From positions 62,001 to 126,000 of the forward strand of contig MU859105.1 of the NCBI GenBank assembly GCA_033297205.1: 64,000 bases of DNA, in the 5' to 3' direction. A program made the position numbers and the translations under genes. Source of the stretch: Pseudoneurospora amorphoporcata (lineage: Eukaryota > Ascomycota > Sordariomycetes > Sordariales > Sordariaceae). The notes beneath the pieces are model-generated. The model made no database searches. It worked only from the letters and a program-made list of their open reading frames with translations, and was not told the DNA's origin. Below, piece after piece: positions 52,027 through 63,362 of the stretch. Numbering within the stretch: the stretch's first letter is position 1; each line of letters starts with the position of its first letter.

Positions 52027-53321
52027 CTAATGTTCAGAATGTGACCCGCCTCCCACACGCCCATTCCCAACGCTCTGATATCCCACAGAGCTCCCCTCAT
52101 GATGATCCAAATCCACCAACTTCCCCGTACGCCCATGACCATCCAGCGGCGCCGGCGCCGGCACACTTCCGCCACTGCCCAACGGATCCGGCGCACTAGA
52201 ACTAACCCTGACATAATTCTCATTCCTATTATTCTCCTCCGACTGCCTCACAGCGTTATACTTCCTAAACGCGACCTGGACCAACAGTCCGACCTCCTTG
52301 CGGTTGCGTCCGATCACACCTACGGCCAGCAACGCCTCAGTCTGCTCGATCCAGTCCTGCAGTTTCCTGAACTCGGCCTGGTCGTGCCGCAGCCGCTCGG
52401 GTAGGCCTTGCCCCTTTATGAGCGCGAGAACGCCTGCGATGACGGTGTTGATTGCGCCTAGGACGGTGATGAGGATTGCGTGTTTACCTGCTGAGGGACC
52501 ACTGGAGGGAAAGGTATCTTGTTAGTTACCGACTTCCACTTGGTGGTAGTTGTTGGCCATGTTAAGTCTAGAGGGGGAGGAGACAGATAAACTCACAAAG
52601 CAGTTAAAGTAGCTCCGATCAAGATCTGCGCCAGATGACTAGCATAAAGCAAAAAGTCGATAAGCGCATGCTTCACCCGCTTTTCTCGCTGCGCCTTCAT
52701 CGCCGCCGCGTACATTCCCACTGCCCGCCTGCGACCCTCCTCCAAGCTTCGCGGGTCCGACTCCCCGGCGAGGCCGCTGTTGATGCCGATCGCCCGCCGG
52801 AAGATTACCAGGTTCTCATCGTTGGTTCCGCGCATGGGAAGACCGGCTGGATCGCCCCAGGATAGGTTGGTGTCGGCTTTGAGAATTCCGCGTTCGACAG
52901 CCGTGAAGGACCGCACGGCTGCTGCTTGGACTGGTGTCATTGTCGGGGTGGCGGCGGGCGCTTTGGATGTTGATGTTGAGCCTGTGTCAGTGCTGGTCTT
53001 GATGGGTGGGAGTGGTGGTGATGAAGGCATTTTTCCTTCTACTTCTTCTGATATGGTCCAACGTCTTCCTGAGTCTGAGGTTGATTTCGATGGGTAGCCA
53101 AAGTCTACGGTAGATATCTTGGAACTAGTGTCAGGACTGCTGCGACTTCGACTTGGCTTCTGCCGCGAACTCTCTTTGGGTTGGACAGGAAATGATATAG
53201 TGTCGAATCTGACGGCGCTTTTGACGTCTTGAAGAAGGGGTGACTGTTCATCGGCCTGTCCGGTGTTGATATCTTCACGCTCACCGGCGCTCCTGCTGCC
53301 TGATGGCCGAGATTCTGGCAT
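52027..53321 (-). CDS. SLATT_fungal two-helix membrane protein (conflict-system effector fold)
   Basis: 399 residues from the ATG at 53319-53321. Exons are 52597-53321 and 52027-52501, with an intron (GTGAGT donor, CTAAC branch site, CTCCAG acceptor). Residues 1-150 are disordered, Ser/Pro/Arg-rich. The SLATT domain follows, with IFRRAIGIN, the first helix pair LIDFLLYASHLAQILIGATL, and the second helix TVLGAINTVIAGVLALIKG ending in GQGLPERLRHDQAEFRKLQDWIEQ, the typical fungal signature. The C-terminal tail is Ser/Gly/His-rich. SLATT domains were described as membrane effectors of nucleotide-activated conflict systems in bacteria and are common but uncharacterised in fungi. The frame is open to 53564 with another ATG, giving 81 more residues; the later start was preferred for lack of features upstream. 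Confidence 0.82.
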
Positions 53322-54071
53322 ATTGCACTGGGGCGCAGACGTCTTTCCCCCAAGGAGAATGACTGATGATAGCTTGGTTGGACTGTGCCTGTCAGCATAC
53401 CCAGACTCCAATCCTTCTCCTACTGTCTCCTTCTGTGTGCCAGTGGGGGTCAGTTCAATGGTAAAGACGAACACGGTTGTGCGTCTAAGGAGGCAGCCAT
53501 CAAGTGTGGTCTGCTGGTCCTTGCCGAGAAAGGTCATAAAAGCACCGAAGCAAGTGAGTAGCATCCACCTTCCTGTTTCTAACGGGATATTAATATGAAA
53601 GCTTCCAACGGATCGGAGTAATAATCATCTTGCTCGACATCTTGTGCTCCCCAAGAGCGGAAATATTGAAACTCTGTGCTCCCCGAGGTCTCAGCCTCAT
53701 CGGCTCTCTACTGGTTAAACATGACAGCCATCACGATGCTCGAGCGCCACCAGATGGTCCGTGGCACTAGGAGCTGTTGAGCTTTTAACCTTAAAGATGA
53801 AGATGAAGGATTGATTCTGCACTCTCTGAGGCAAGCCTTATGTTCTCTGCAACAAGGAAACTGCATTCCAACAGCGTGAGGGTGTCCCCAAGTGCATCAA
53901 AAATCCTGAATGACATGTCCTACCTTGTTGTATGTTTCACCAGCCTTATAACAACAGTCAGGGACAGTTGTATCACCACAGCTAAAAGCTCGCGGGGGAA
54001 AATGCCCGGCTACACAAGGCAATTGAGCCGCGAACCGAAACATGGTGCCCGAGTAAGAAGGTGGGATCGTT

Positions 54072-54086
54072 GGGGGGGGGGGGGGG
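54072..54086. repeat. Homopolymer run of 15 G
   Basis: Fifteen consecutive G bases in noncoding sequence, likely length-variable and error-prone in sequencing. Confidence 0.9.
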
Positions 54087-54699
54087 CTGGATGATGTGTA
54101 TGGCAATATGTAGGTGACACAGGATCCGAGCCTTGCCTGTTGTCAGCTTACCTGCCTCGGTCTAGCATCGTCGTCGAGGACGGCCGTGTGACTGGCTTGG
54201 GATATTAACCGTGGCACGGGGATTAAGGACGTTATAGTCAACTTTCCAAGCGCATTCACGTCTGTGCCGTTGCTACCAGCAAGCCGCCCCTAATGCCACG
54301 TTGGCGTGGCTTTGTTTTCTTCACCGAAATCCGGTAGAGATGTTCTCGCGGTCTGATGTCGAGGTCCCGCGGGGGAAACGGGTTTGTCGAGGAATTCTCA
54401 GTTCTCCCTCGAAAGATTGTGAGGTTCGATTCTGGGCGGAAGTCGTGCATGTGTTTGTTTGCCATCCAAGAGCGTACGTTGACAACATTGTTAGTAGTAT
54501 TCTTGTCCTTTCAAGGTCGACACAGGCTCATCTTACCTGAGAAAGAAAAACAGTGGTGAAGCTTCGTCCTCAACAGAGTAATCGGAATCGGATTGTACAG
54601 GTCTGTCTCCCGGAGAAGACAGACACCGTACGCTGCGTATTACACTCAAGTGGTCCTACCCACAAGCTTCGTAATGGCTCTCCCAGAGGACGACTAACA

Positions 54700-54756
54700 C
54701 ACCAGCTTGCCTTGACGCGCGTAGGTTTCCCACCAGCTTGTCTTGGCGCGCGTAGG
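54700..54756. repeat. 26-bp direct repeat, two copies
   Basis: Copies at 54700-54725 and 54731-54756 are identical except at two positions, both transitions. Each contains CACCAGCTTG and GCGCGTAGG. Period is 31 bp. Confidence 0.85.
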
Positions 54757-55393
54757 ATAGAAGCCTGCTTTTCTGATGCCAATTACACACGCGGTTGTGG
54801 TGCGAGGCCGTTGCCGGCAGCATTGCCATGATCTTGTCAAGCCAGACCACCGGAGTGAGTCGAACCTGATGCAGTCAGAGGGGTGATTGAAGTGAAGCGG
54901 TTTCTCCGAATTTCTCATATGCCGTGGTTGAAAGAAATGCAGAAGCAGAACTTTCCGTTGGTAGCATAGAAACGCAGCGGTGGAGAGGACGAAGCTTCAC
55001 GGGGAGGAAAGAGGAAAGAAGGAAGTGGGAAGTTGTGCGTCGGGTCCTTTTATGGAGGGGTCGAGGCTCCACCTTGAATCCGTGACGGGAATGGGTCCGG
55101 GAAGACCCACTTGCTTTTGCAAACGCCGTGCGGGTCTCCGCAATTCGCGGAGTTCATGCCGCCGCGGCCCTTGGTCTCTCTCCACTAAGGTACGTACCCC
55201 GCGTTCGCCTGCTTATGCCCTGCAATCGGACCTGTATTGCGACTTCAACAAAAGAAAACACTCGACCATCTCGTTTTGATCCAAAATTCCATCTTGACCA
55301 AATGGTGATGCGCCTGTCTCCGGCTATATACGATTTGCCCTCGACATACCCTCGGTCGCCAATTCTCCGACCGACAGACACGAGTACCAAAAA

Positions 55394-56035
55394 ATGGCAA
55401 ACGCCCGAATTCGGACAGTGACGACGGGACGTTCAACATGCAAGACACAAGGTGACGATTGTGTGGTGGAAGAAGTTACGGTCTTAGGTCAGCCGCTCTC
55501 CGTCATCATCCAGTCGGCTGCCGGCCCGAGACGCCAAGAATATCGTGCTCGAGAATACGAAGAGAAGGCGTTATCGTTTCCGACGATCGGCAAACACGTG
55601 TTGAGGATAAGAAAGCTTCCCGATGAATGCATGATAAGGAAGAACGGAGACGGTTCAGCTGTGTCCGAATTTAACACGAGCAGTCCCGTTGCGAAGAAAA
55701 GAAGCAGTCAGAACACCACAAGCAGAGGGTCAAGAAAACGAGTTGGCGATGAAGACAACTGGGAAACAACAAGAGTCCACCAACTCTGCTACGCCCCCAT
55801 CGAAGGCCGACCGTTGTTGGCCAGCCGAGCACCGTTGGTGATGGCTTCTCCCAACCATGGAACCAAGCATCTGGTGATGGCTTCTCCCGAGCTAAGAATC
55901 AAAACAACCAACACCAACATACAATTTTTAGCACATCGTAGCATCGACAGGACCCCTTCCAGGCATCGAGTGCCGGAAGCTTCAACATGTTCCTTTAACT
56001 GGTGCTGCATGCACTTCGGGAACGTAACGCTTTAG
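55394..56035 (+). CDS. Hypothetical protein, 213 residues
   Basis: A single-exon ATG-started frame (context AAAAATGGC) with a CA- and CT-rich leader. The product is basic. It has a possible nuclear signal (KKRSSQ, GSRKRVGDE) and an internal repeat VMASPNHG / VMASPELR. The region EVTVLGQPLSVIIQSAAGP looks like a folded strand-rich start. No family is recognised. A chance ORF of this length is possible in this GC range. Confidence 0.35.
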   Translation: MANARIRTVTTGRSTCKTQGDDCVVEEVTVLGQPLSVIIQSAAGPRRQEYRAREYEEKALSFPTIGKHVLRIRKLPDECMIRKNGDGSAVSEFNTSSPVAKKRSSQNTTSRGSRKRVGDEDNWETTRVHQLCYAPIEGRPLLASRAPLVMASPNHGTKHLVMASPELRIKTTNTNIQFLAHRSIDRTPSRHRVPEASTCSFNWCCMHFGNVTL

Positions 56036-56866
56036 CGCCTGTTACATCCCACGCAACCCACGATGATCACCCGAAAACCCCAGCTGCAAACAGTTGAGCG
56101 AATAGGAGTGGAGGATTCACTGGCTGCGCCTCCCCTCCCCTGGCCCTCCATCCGATTGGGAAGGACGTTTAACCCTCAACCAACACCAACGTTTTCTTTC
56201 GTGAAGAACGATAAACCCCAACGACGAACAACAAGCCGTCACCGTTCGGAAAAGGCTTTTGAAAAAAAGAAAACTCGCGATCCATGGATGCACAACATGA
56301 GGATACTGTTCAGCCCGAGTCCGGCATAGGTTGAGTTGGCTTGGCACTTTGGTTTGTGTTACTTCAAGGGCAGCATGCGCGAATCGATAATACGCCCATA
56401 CCTCACTCACCTTGTTGATTGGAGGCGCAGTTTCAATCTACTCAGTAGGCAATTGAAGGTGGGATCCATGGGTCACCTTGTTCCCAACTGTAAACCGGGA
56501 CCCCAGAGCTTTAGGTTTCCCAATGATCGGCCGGCCCCCCAGGGTTGGGCTGTGTTGGTGTTCGGTATGTCGATGGCGATTGAGATTGTTGTCTAAGTCT
56601 GGGTGAGAGGTAGGTCTCTGTGCTCTGTTTTGCGCCGCCTCTTGGTGCTACCTACCTATATGCCACCAGCCGCTTGATAGTAAGGGATTGTTTTGAATAC
56701 ATAATGGAGAGGCATCTCCATCCTGAGTAGCTGATCTCTTATCCGTATCATTACTACCCGTCTTGATGTTGCCACAAAGAGACGCTCCTCCCCTCGAGCA
56801 ATAACACTCACTCACTCACTCGCCATATTCTCTCTCACGGACAGACATCACAACCACAATTCCAAG
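56036..56866. other. Intergenic, 0.8 kb
   Basis: Promoter of the membrane protein gene on the right, with a CACT microsatellite (four units, 56805-56820) just before its leader. No coding feature was seen. Confidence 0.5.
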
Positions 56867-57718
56867 ATGTCGCCAATACCACTTCATCTTCGAGATTTCA
56901 TCTCCCCCAGTCCCTCCCCCTCCTCCCCAAGGTCCACCAGCTTCACATCCAACCCCTCCCTCCCGTGGATAATCATTGGCATAGTCCTCGGCCTGACCAT
57001 CCTCGCCACCTCAACAACCATCATAATCATCTCCTACAACCGACGCCAACGCCAAAAACAAAATGCAAACCCAACCCCAAGCCAGTCTCAGTTGGTAACC
57101 CCATCAACAACACAACTACAACAGCAACAAGAACAATCATCGTCTTTACCACTCGGCTTCCTCCGACGAAAATCATCAACACCATCCACCTCCCAATTCG
57201 AGCAAGAAGAACTCCAACGCGCCAGCATGATCCGCAAATCATATGCCTCTCGATCATGGAACTCGCTGTCGCTGGATAGTCAGATGTCCTTGTCCCAACT
57301 ATCACCCACAAGAACAGTGGGTACACTAGGGACATATGGGAGTCCCAGTCGGGTTAATACGTTGGAGAGTGCCAACACCAACGCTACCGATATGAATGCG
57401 ACAAGAAACAATAACACGCGCAACGAGGAGGATCTAGATATGGAAACACCCACGACACCTGCTGAGCTAAGAGGGACGACGGCGACAAACGAGGAGGAGG
57501 GGGAAAACGTAACAAGTAGATTGAAGGATGATTGGAAGGCTTGGGAGGCTAGAGTTAAACTGGAGAGGTCGGTGTCGGGGGAGTTGCATCCTGTTTATAC
57601 CGGTGCTGGTGCTGGTGCTGAGACTGAGGGTGGCGTGGCGAGGACGGCCAAGGTCGAGGTGCCAATTCCATCGAGACATCCGGGGAGGGTTGTGAGTACT
57701 CCTTTGAATATGATTTAA
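56867..57718 (+). CDS. Single-pass membrane protein of unknown function
   Basis: 283 residues in one exon, with a CT-rich leader and AAGATGTC start. Residues 1-32 are Ser/Pro-rich. A single hydrophobic helix at about 33-57 (WIIIGIVLGLTILATSTTIII) is followed by the basic YNRRQRQK, so the C-terminus is likely cytosolic. The cytosolic part has a Gln-rich stretch, a FLRRKSSTPS motif that could be phosphorylated, and a region KDDWKAWEARVKLERS near 230. No signal peptide is obvious. No homologue is recognised; it resembles the many Pezizomycotina proteins with one helix and a Ser/Thr-rich region. Confidence 0.65.
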   Translation: MSPIPLHLRDFISPSPSPSSPRSTSFTSNPSLPWIIIGIVLGLTILATSTTIIIISYNRRQRQKQNANPTPSQSQLVTPSTTQLQQQQEQSSSLPLGFLRRKSSTPSTSQFEQEELQRASMIRKSYASRSWNSLSLDSQMSLSQLSPTRTVGTLGTYGSPSRVNTLESANTNATDMNATRNNNTRNEEDLDMETPTTPAELRGTTATNEEEGENVTSRLKDDWKAWEARVKLERSVSGELHPVYTGAGAGAETEGGVARTAKVEVPIPSRHPGRVVSTPLNMI

Positions 57719-58063
57719 GGAGAGCCATCACGGACTTGGATTGGTCTTTTGGGAAAGGAAAAGGGCGTTTTTGGGTCAAGTTTAAGGGTCGGCGGGATCA
57801 TGGGAGGCGTTGGTGTTAAACTCGGCTTGCTATTTTACACAACTTTTATTTGAAGACAATCACAAAGTGATCTTCGAGACGTTATTTGCCGTATTTGAGT
57901 GTCCAAGTGAAATCTGTTTCCATTCGCTATGTTGTCGATCCTTGTTGCTCCCAACACTATTCGCTTTATGTATCTTGCAACATTTCCCATACCCCAAACT
58001 CATACCCAGCTACCTGCTTGTTACTCTTGCTCCATACCCTATCCCAAGCAAACCATATCCCTG
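57719..58063. other. Intergenic, convergent 3' flanks
   Basis: AT-rich 3' flanks. No coding feature was seen. Confidence 0.5.
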
Positions 58064-59092
58064 TTATTGACTAGAGTGCATGGACCCTTCACCACTCTTC
58101 CTCCGCTTATGCTCCCTCTCGTATTCTACTTGTTCCTCGTCATCACCTGCTTCTTCACTGAACCTCACCCTCTTTTTGCTCTCTTTCTTCTCCCCCTGGG
58201 GCTCTGTCTGCTCCTTCGGCGTCTCCAAATTGCTCTTCCCAAAACCATTGTTTCCAAGAGTTCCCTCCACCCCATGCGAAGGCCCGGGTGGCACATCCTT
58301 CATCTCACTATCTCCATCGTATTCTCGCTGAGTCTGAGCTTCCCTCTTGATCAAACCATTGTTTCCACAATCTCTTCCCTTCACCTTATGCGACCGAGAC
58401 GGGACATCTCCAATCTCGATATCCCCATCATGCCCTCTCTCAACTTCAGCATGATCAGCGTCACTCCCATCATCCGACAGCAGTATATCCTCCGTCTCAA
58501 CATCTCCATCATACCCTCTGTCAGCCTGAACCTCCCTCCTGATCCTCTCTGTTTCCTCCCTCCTGAATTTCCGCATATCCCGTTCGTTCATGTTACTTCC
58601 CTCACCCATTTTTTCTGTCAGGCTGAGGTAAGAGCGGAAGAATTTTCGGGGCACGTCCTCAATATCCAAAGAGTCCGCAGAGTCAGAAGCTGGAGAAGAA
58701 AGCGGAGGAGGGCACCGGTCGGGTGGGGATGGCGTCTCTGTTGATGATGACATGGTTCTTGTTTTTTCTTGTTCCTTCTCGAGAGTAGCGTTCCTTTGGC
58801 GTCTCCGTTTTCCTTCCCGTTTCTTTATGCCGACTGGTGATGCCGGAAGAGCAGAAAGGTTTGGGCGTTTACAGTTTGGCTTGTAACGAGGATGGAGATA
58901 GGTCGAGTCTATGTGAAGGTTGCGCACTGCGTTACAGACTGTCGAGTCAATTTCGGAATCGCAGCCGTGGTCTTGTGTCCTGTTGTTACTGCCTGCCCTT
59001 GTGTTCGAGGAGCCCGAGGTAACGGTCGTAGCGGAACCTGGGGTCGGCGGAGGAGTGTCGGGGTGAAGGAAGTTTCTGCCAGAGTTGCTCAT
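58064..59092 (-). CDS. Hypothetical nuclear-type protein with acidic YDGD repeat
   Basis: 342 residues in one exon. The first in-frame ATG is at 59090-59092; the open frame before it starts with GTG. It has a disordered Ser/Thr/Pro N-terminus, LHPRYKPNCKRPNLSALP near 70, and a strong basic cluster KKREGKRRRQRN near 92 that is a likely nuclear signal. Between about 195 and 285 an imperfect repeat recurs three times: RGYDGDVETEDI, RGHDGDIEIGDV and REYDGDSEMKDV. The C-terminal part has KKRVRFSEEAGDDEE, which contains an RVRF segment like PP1-docking motifs, and KRRKSG. Function unknown. Confidence 0.6.
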   Translation of the reverse strand: MSNSGRNFLHPDTPPPTPGSATTVTSGSSNTRAGSNNRTQDHGCDSEIDSTVCNAVRNLHIDSTYLHPRYKPNCKRPNLSALPASPVGIKKREGKRRRQRNATLEKEQEKTRTMSSSTETPSPPDRCPPPLSSPASDSADSLDIEDVPRKFFRSYLSLTEKMGEGSNMNERDMRKFRREETERIRREVQADRGYDGDVETEDILLSDDGSDADHAEVERGHDGDIEIGDVPSRSHKVKGRDCGNNGLIKREAQTQREYDGDSEMKDVPPGPSHGVEGTLGNNGFGKSNLETPKEQTEPQGEKKESKKRVRFSEEAGDDEEQVEYEREHKRRKSGEGSMHSSQ

Positions 59093-60433
59093 AGCGGCGT
59101 CGGGCGTGGATGTCACCGGTGTTTAATTGGAGTTGCTTTCCCTCTTCTCAAAATCTGTTGGACGCGGAGAGGCCGAGATGCCTGAAGAAACAATCCTGGG
59201 CCGACAAAACGGAATGATGCCCGTTAGCTAGAGGTACTGGAGCAAGTTAACACCGGTGTCCGTCGGATGGAGGAAGCAGCCTGCGTGTGCTGTCTTCCGT
59301 TGCATACGTGATTGCATAATGAAATCTGCCTCTGGTTCTACTGGGTTTGTCTGTACAGACTGCCAGCTTGCGGAACTGTGAGAGATGCCAAAACCTCGAG
59401 AAAGGAGATGAAGGGGTAACGGTTGGTGCGCAAGCTTCGGCCTGGGATAACGAGTACGGATGTTGTAGAAAGTGAATGTTAATTTGCCCAAGTGGAAACC
59501 TGGAGGATTTTATAAGGTTGTAAATGTTCAATCTAGGGGGGGCAGGTTTGTGAAAAGCAATCAATGATGGGGAAATGCATGATTAGCGACCTCTTTTCCT
59601 TGAAGATGCAAAGCTCATGATGTGCCAAAGTCCAGCTAGGTACCTCTCAATACCCGGAAAATGCAAATGCAAATGTAATGCACCTTCCATATGCAACAAC
59701 TTTTTTTTTTTTTTTTCCTCTCTCCACTGGGCAGTCGCAACTCGCACTTTCCATATCTTACCTTGATCATCAATTTTTTTAGGAAACTACGAAGTAGCAG
59801 ATGAACCACGACGGACCAACACAAAGTCGAAGCGTGGGTCACACGGCGTTATCTTGCGCAAGATGCAGTTCACAGTTTTCCAGGAGAGAAAGACAAGAAG
59901 GTCATTTGGAACACAATCGCCTTTTATTCCTGTCGGACTATCTCCCCATGAAGGTTCCACCGTTCCATGGTAGCCCCCAACAACCTACATACCCGGCCTC
60001 AATAACACCACCGATGATAATATTCCGTTACTGCCCTCTCTGGGGCTTTCTTCCCCTTCATGCTCTTCTCATCTTCCTTCTCCTTCCCTTTTTTCTCAAC
60101 CTCCTTCCACTCTTTCCGTCCCCAGTATTCGCCATTTTCTCCCCTACTCTCCACCTTTCCTTCATTAGCACGCACCGTATCATGACCCCTCATTAGCACC
60201 GCAGCTGCAGCATATAGTTTCTCTTCCACCTTCTTCTGGCACTCCCTTACACTTCCACATCCATCCCCACTCCCACACTCATATCCACTCTCGCTTCCAA
60301 TTTCACGTCCAATTTCACTTCCACTCCTTTTCCTGGCCCTTCCCCGCTTCCCATCCCTCTTTCACCTCGTAGTCTTCCTCCCAAGCCATGTTCTTCCCTC
60401 TTTCTCTTCTCGGTTTCTGCAAAAGTAGGCAGT
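59093..60433. other. Intergenic, 1.3 kb
   Basis: Promoter of the YDGD-repeat gene and 3' flank of the 66-residue gene. It contains a T run at 59701-59717 and long CT-rich sequence. No gene was recognised. Confidence 0.5.
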
Positions 60434-60634
60434 CTAAGGACCCCTATGAATGATATCCTTATTCTTCTGGACCTCCTTGTTCCTCCCCGCAGCCGTCTGC
60501 TCCTTCGGTCGGTAACCCTGCTGATACTTGTCGACTTCCTTGGCGAAATCCTTCTTAACCTTTTCCTCTTTGCGATCGGTGTCAGCGTGGTTGGGCTTGT
60601 TGGTTTGTCCGGAGGACTTGTCGGAAGAGGACAT
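60434..60634 (-). CDS. Small hydrophilic protein, 66 residues
   Basis: Single-exon ORF with ATG at 60632-60634. The product is very hydrophilic and Lys/Gln/Asp-rich (KEEKVKKDFAKEVDKYQQGY), with no cysteine and a single methionine, like small stress or conidiation proteins of fungi. No family is recognised. The A-rich leader and clear isolation from other genes favour a real gene. Confidence 0.5.
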   Translation of the reverse strand: MSSSDKSSGQTNKPNHADTDRKEEKVKKDFAKEVDKYQQGYRPKEQTAAGRNKEVQKNKDIIHRGP

Positions 60635-61416
60635 GTTGATAGTGTGTTGAATGAGAGCTTTGGTGAACTGGACCTCGAAAGCCCGTGGAGTTTATTGCAG
60701 ATGGGAGGCGTATCTAGAAACCTGGATGGCGGTTGCTGTGACTGTGAGGATATGAGTGGAGAGGAATGTCTCTGCTGGTACAGGGGGAAGGGATTTTATA
60801 CACTGCGTGCTTTTCTTCAGAGCTGCCCTAGAATGGCTGACCCCGTGTCTGATGTGGGTAGGGCGTAGAGGTATCACCAAATCCAGAGACGATCCAGCCA
60901 GAAACGTCGGCGGGATACTGGTTGCTCCATCCTCGATGGCCTGGAAAGCCAAACATATGTCATTCCGCTCTGCTGATTACATCGGCTAGACAATAACAAA
61001 CATCAAAAGGAACCAGCTTCGGTTTTGCCTGATCCTGAAAGTCAGCCTCGGAGTTCTGATGAAAGAAACTCACACAGGTGGGGAGGCGGAGTCATGATCC
61101 CCAAGCCAGCACCTCCGAGGTCTGGAACCCAGCTAACATTCGAGTTTGCTGATATTAGAAATCATTTGTCGCCGGTGAAACACGAAATCATGGTCATTGA
61201 CATATTGTTCCTACTCGTCAAATCAATGTCAAGAGGTAGGAGAAGGGCAAACTCGAGGTTTACAGCTGACAAAGATGCTTGACTTCTAGATCCTTATGTG
61301 TATCCAAGTATACAGACATTAGATGCCACCCAGTGCTTGATGTATCCCATCATGCTAAGCAGCTTGCTTTTCAAGTAGACTAAAAGCCGTATAACCAGAT
61401 GAATGTATTGTGACGT
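60635..61416. other. Intergenic, 0.8 kb
   Basis: Promoter of the small-protein gene and 3' flank of the permease gene. No coding feature was seen. Confidence 0.5.
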
Positions 61417-63362
61417 CTACCCAAACAACCAGTCCAGGGCCCATTCGAACCGATTCCTATTTGAAATGTCAGCAATTGTCATTTTGGTCTCTGGGTGTAA
61501 CAAAAGTTGATGTTTGACTCACCTAGACGGAGCCGGCACATAGTTTGCCTGATACTCCTCCACCTCATCAAGGTTCTTGTACAGATCAATCTCCTCGGCC
61601 TTGTGGAGCTTCGTCTTCTTGACGAGCTTCCACACGACGAAGAGCACAGGACAAACACCGATCATGGTGTACCTAAAGACCGTCAGCCGACTTGTGATCT
61701 CAAATCACTACCGAGGGGAACATATGAGGTAAAAGAAAGAGAGGCAAACTCACGAGAACAAAAACGTAGGAACATTCCACTGCCCCGGCAAAAACACCGT
61801 ATACCCACCCACAAACGTCATAACAAAGCACCCGCAAAGCCCGTACCACCCCGCGTACGGCTGGAACAGTCCCTTATACGGCAACTTATCCCTACTGATC
61901 CCCTGCGCCTTGAGCGCCGCGTACCATCTCAGATACGCGGTGCACGTAACGCTATAGTTGATCAGCTGGCTCGCCGTCACCAAGCTGACGAACCACGAGA
62001 GCACCACGGCCGCGTTATTGCTGACCTGCAGGAAGGCCAGTAAGCCGATGCACAGCACGATCATGATGCAGTAAATCGGCACGCCGGAGCGAGAGCATTT
62101 CAGTAGGGCTTTGGGCGCCTTGCCCTCGAGAGCTAGACCGTAGAGAGAGCGGGAGGCGCAGTAGACGTAGCTGTTACCCGCCGAGAAAGCAGCGGTCAGG
62201 ACCATGGCGTTGACGATGTCGGGCAGCACGCGGATGCGCAGCCTGTTCATGGCGACGACGTAGGGGGAGGCGGCGGCGCCGGGGGCGCCCGAGGAAAAGG
62301 CGAGGGCCATCTCGGCGTCGTTGTAAGGGACCAGGATGCCGACGGCGAGAGAGCCGAGGACGAAGAAAGCTGTGAGACGGTAGAAGACGGCGTTGAAGGC
62401 GCGGGGCATGACGACGCGGGGGTTTTCTGCTTCACCGGCGGCCTCGGGGGTTGTTAGTTTTTCTTGTTTACTTGATGATAGGGGTGCAAAAGGGGTACGT
62501 ACCATGGCAACGTAATCGGGTCCAGAAATGGTGAAGCTCGCCTGGATCAGACATTGGAGGAAGCCCAGCCAGCGACCAAGTGATCCAGTGTAATACAACT
62601 CGGTGAAAGCGCCAGGTTCCTTCCAATACCTGAACCCAAACCGGTCGCCCAGTGGATTTCCACCCACCATCACGATGAAGGTGAAGATGAGCAACCCCAC
62701 GATGAGAAGAAACTTGCCCAGCGCAGCCCAGAACTCCGTTTCACCATACCACTTCACAGCTAACAGGTTAACCAATCCGTAGATCACCAGGGTGATGGCG
62801 ATGATGCCGCCCACAGGTACAGCGTCGCTCCAGTAGTGAATAATGACGTTGCAAGCGGTGATTTCGAACGGCACCATGGCTGCTTCGAAGATGAAGAAGT
62901 TCCAGCCAGCAGCGAATCCGAAGGCCTCGTCAACGTAACGGCCGGCAAAGCGGATGAAGGGCGAGGAGATGGGCAAGTAGGTGACCATTTCGGCCATGCA
63001 CATGGTGATGGCGAGGATGAAGGTACACCAGATGGTGAAGGCCAGGAACAAGCTGGCGGGTCCTCCGTTTAGGAGACCCTTGCCAATCTGGACGTAGAGG
63101 GCCGTACCAATGGTACCTCCAATGCCTGTTTTCATGGCCCGTGTGAGTCAGGTTACTCGGTGAGGACAAGAAGGGAGGTCTAACCGATCAGCTGGATATG
63201 GCGCGACTTGAGCTTCCGATGAGTTTTGTCGCCATGGCCACTGCTGGACAAGGAAGCGACCTCATGGTGAATGTCGCTTCCAAAACCAGCGACCTTCTCG
63301 GCGTCGGCTGCTTTGAAGGTGTTTGGGGGCCGTCCCTCAATATCGGCTCCGGTTGAAAACAT
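61417..63362 (-). CDS. Amino-acid permease (APC superfamily, YAT type)
   Basis: This plasma-membrane amino-acid/proton symporter has 559 residues and 12 predicted helices. Five exons are read: 63185-63362, 62503-63125, 61754-62442, 61523-61672 and 61417-61456. Exon 1 ends in the conserved SRHIQLIGIGGTIG signature, completed across the first splice (GTTAGA donor). Further family motifs are EMVTYLPISSPFIRFAGRYVD, FFIFEAAMVPFEITA and SGPDYVAM joined to AGEAENPR across the second intron. AFSAGNSYVYCASRSLYGLA and KGLFQPYAGWYGL follow. The last 40-nt exon encodes NRFEWALDWLFG. The N-terminal 45 residues are cytosolic. The second acceptor (CCCCCGAG) is a little weak; it was chosen because it gives the expected AGEAENPR. 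Confidence 0.88.

Larger units (their letters stand above)
53322..55393. other. Intergenic, about 2 kb
   Basis: Holds the SLATT gene promoter (and its possible longer N-terminus to 53564), a 15-base G run, and a 31-bp-period direct repeat. No other gene was seen. Confidence 0.5.

Noticed and set aside
54417..54440. GGTTCGATTC box resembling a tRNA B box
   Set aside because: No A box or acceptor-stem pairing at the right distance; a similar box near 54860 also fails. No tRNA gene is supported.
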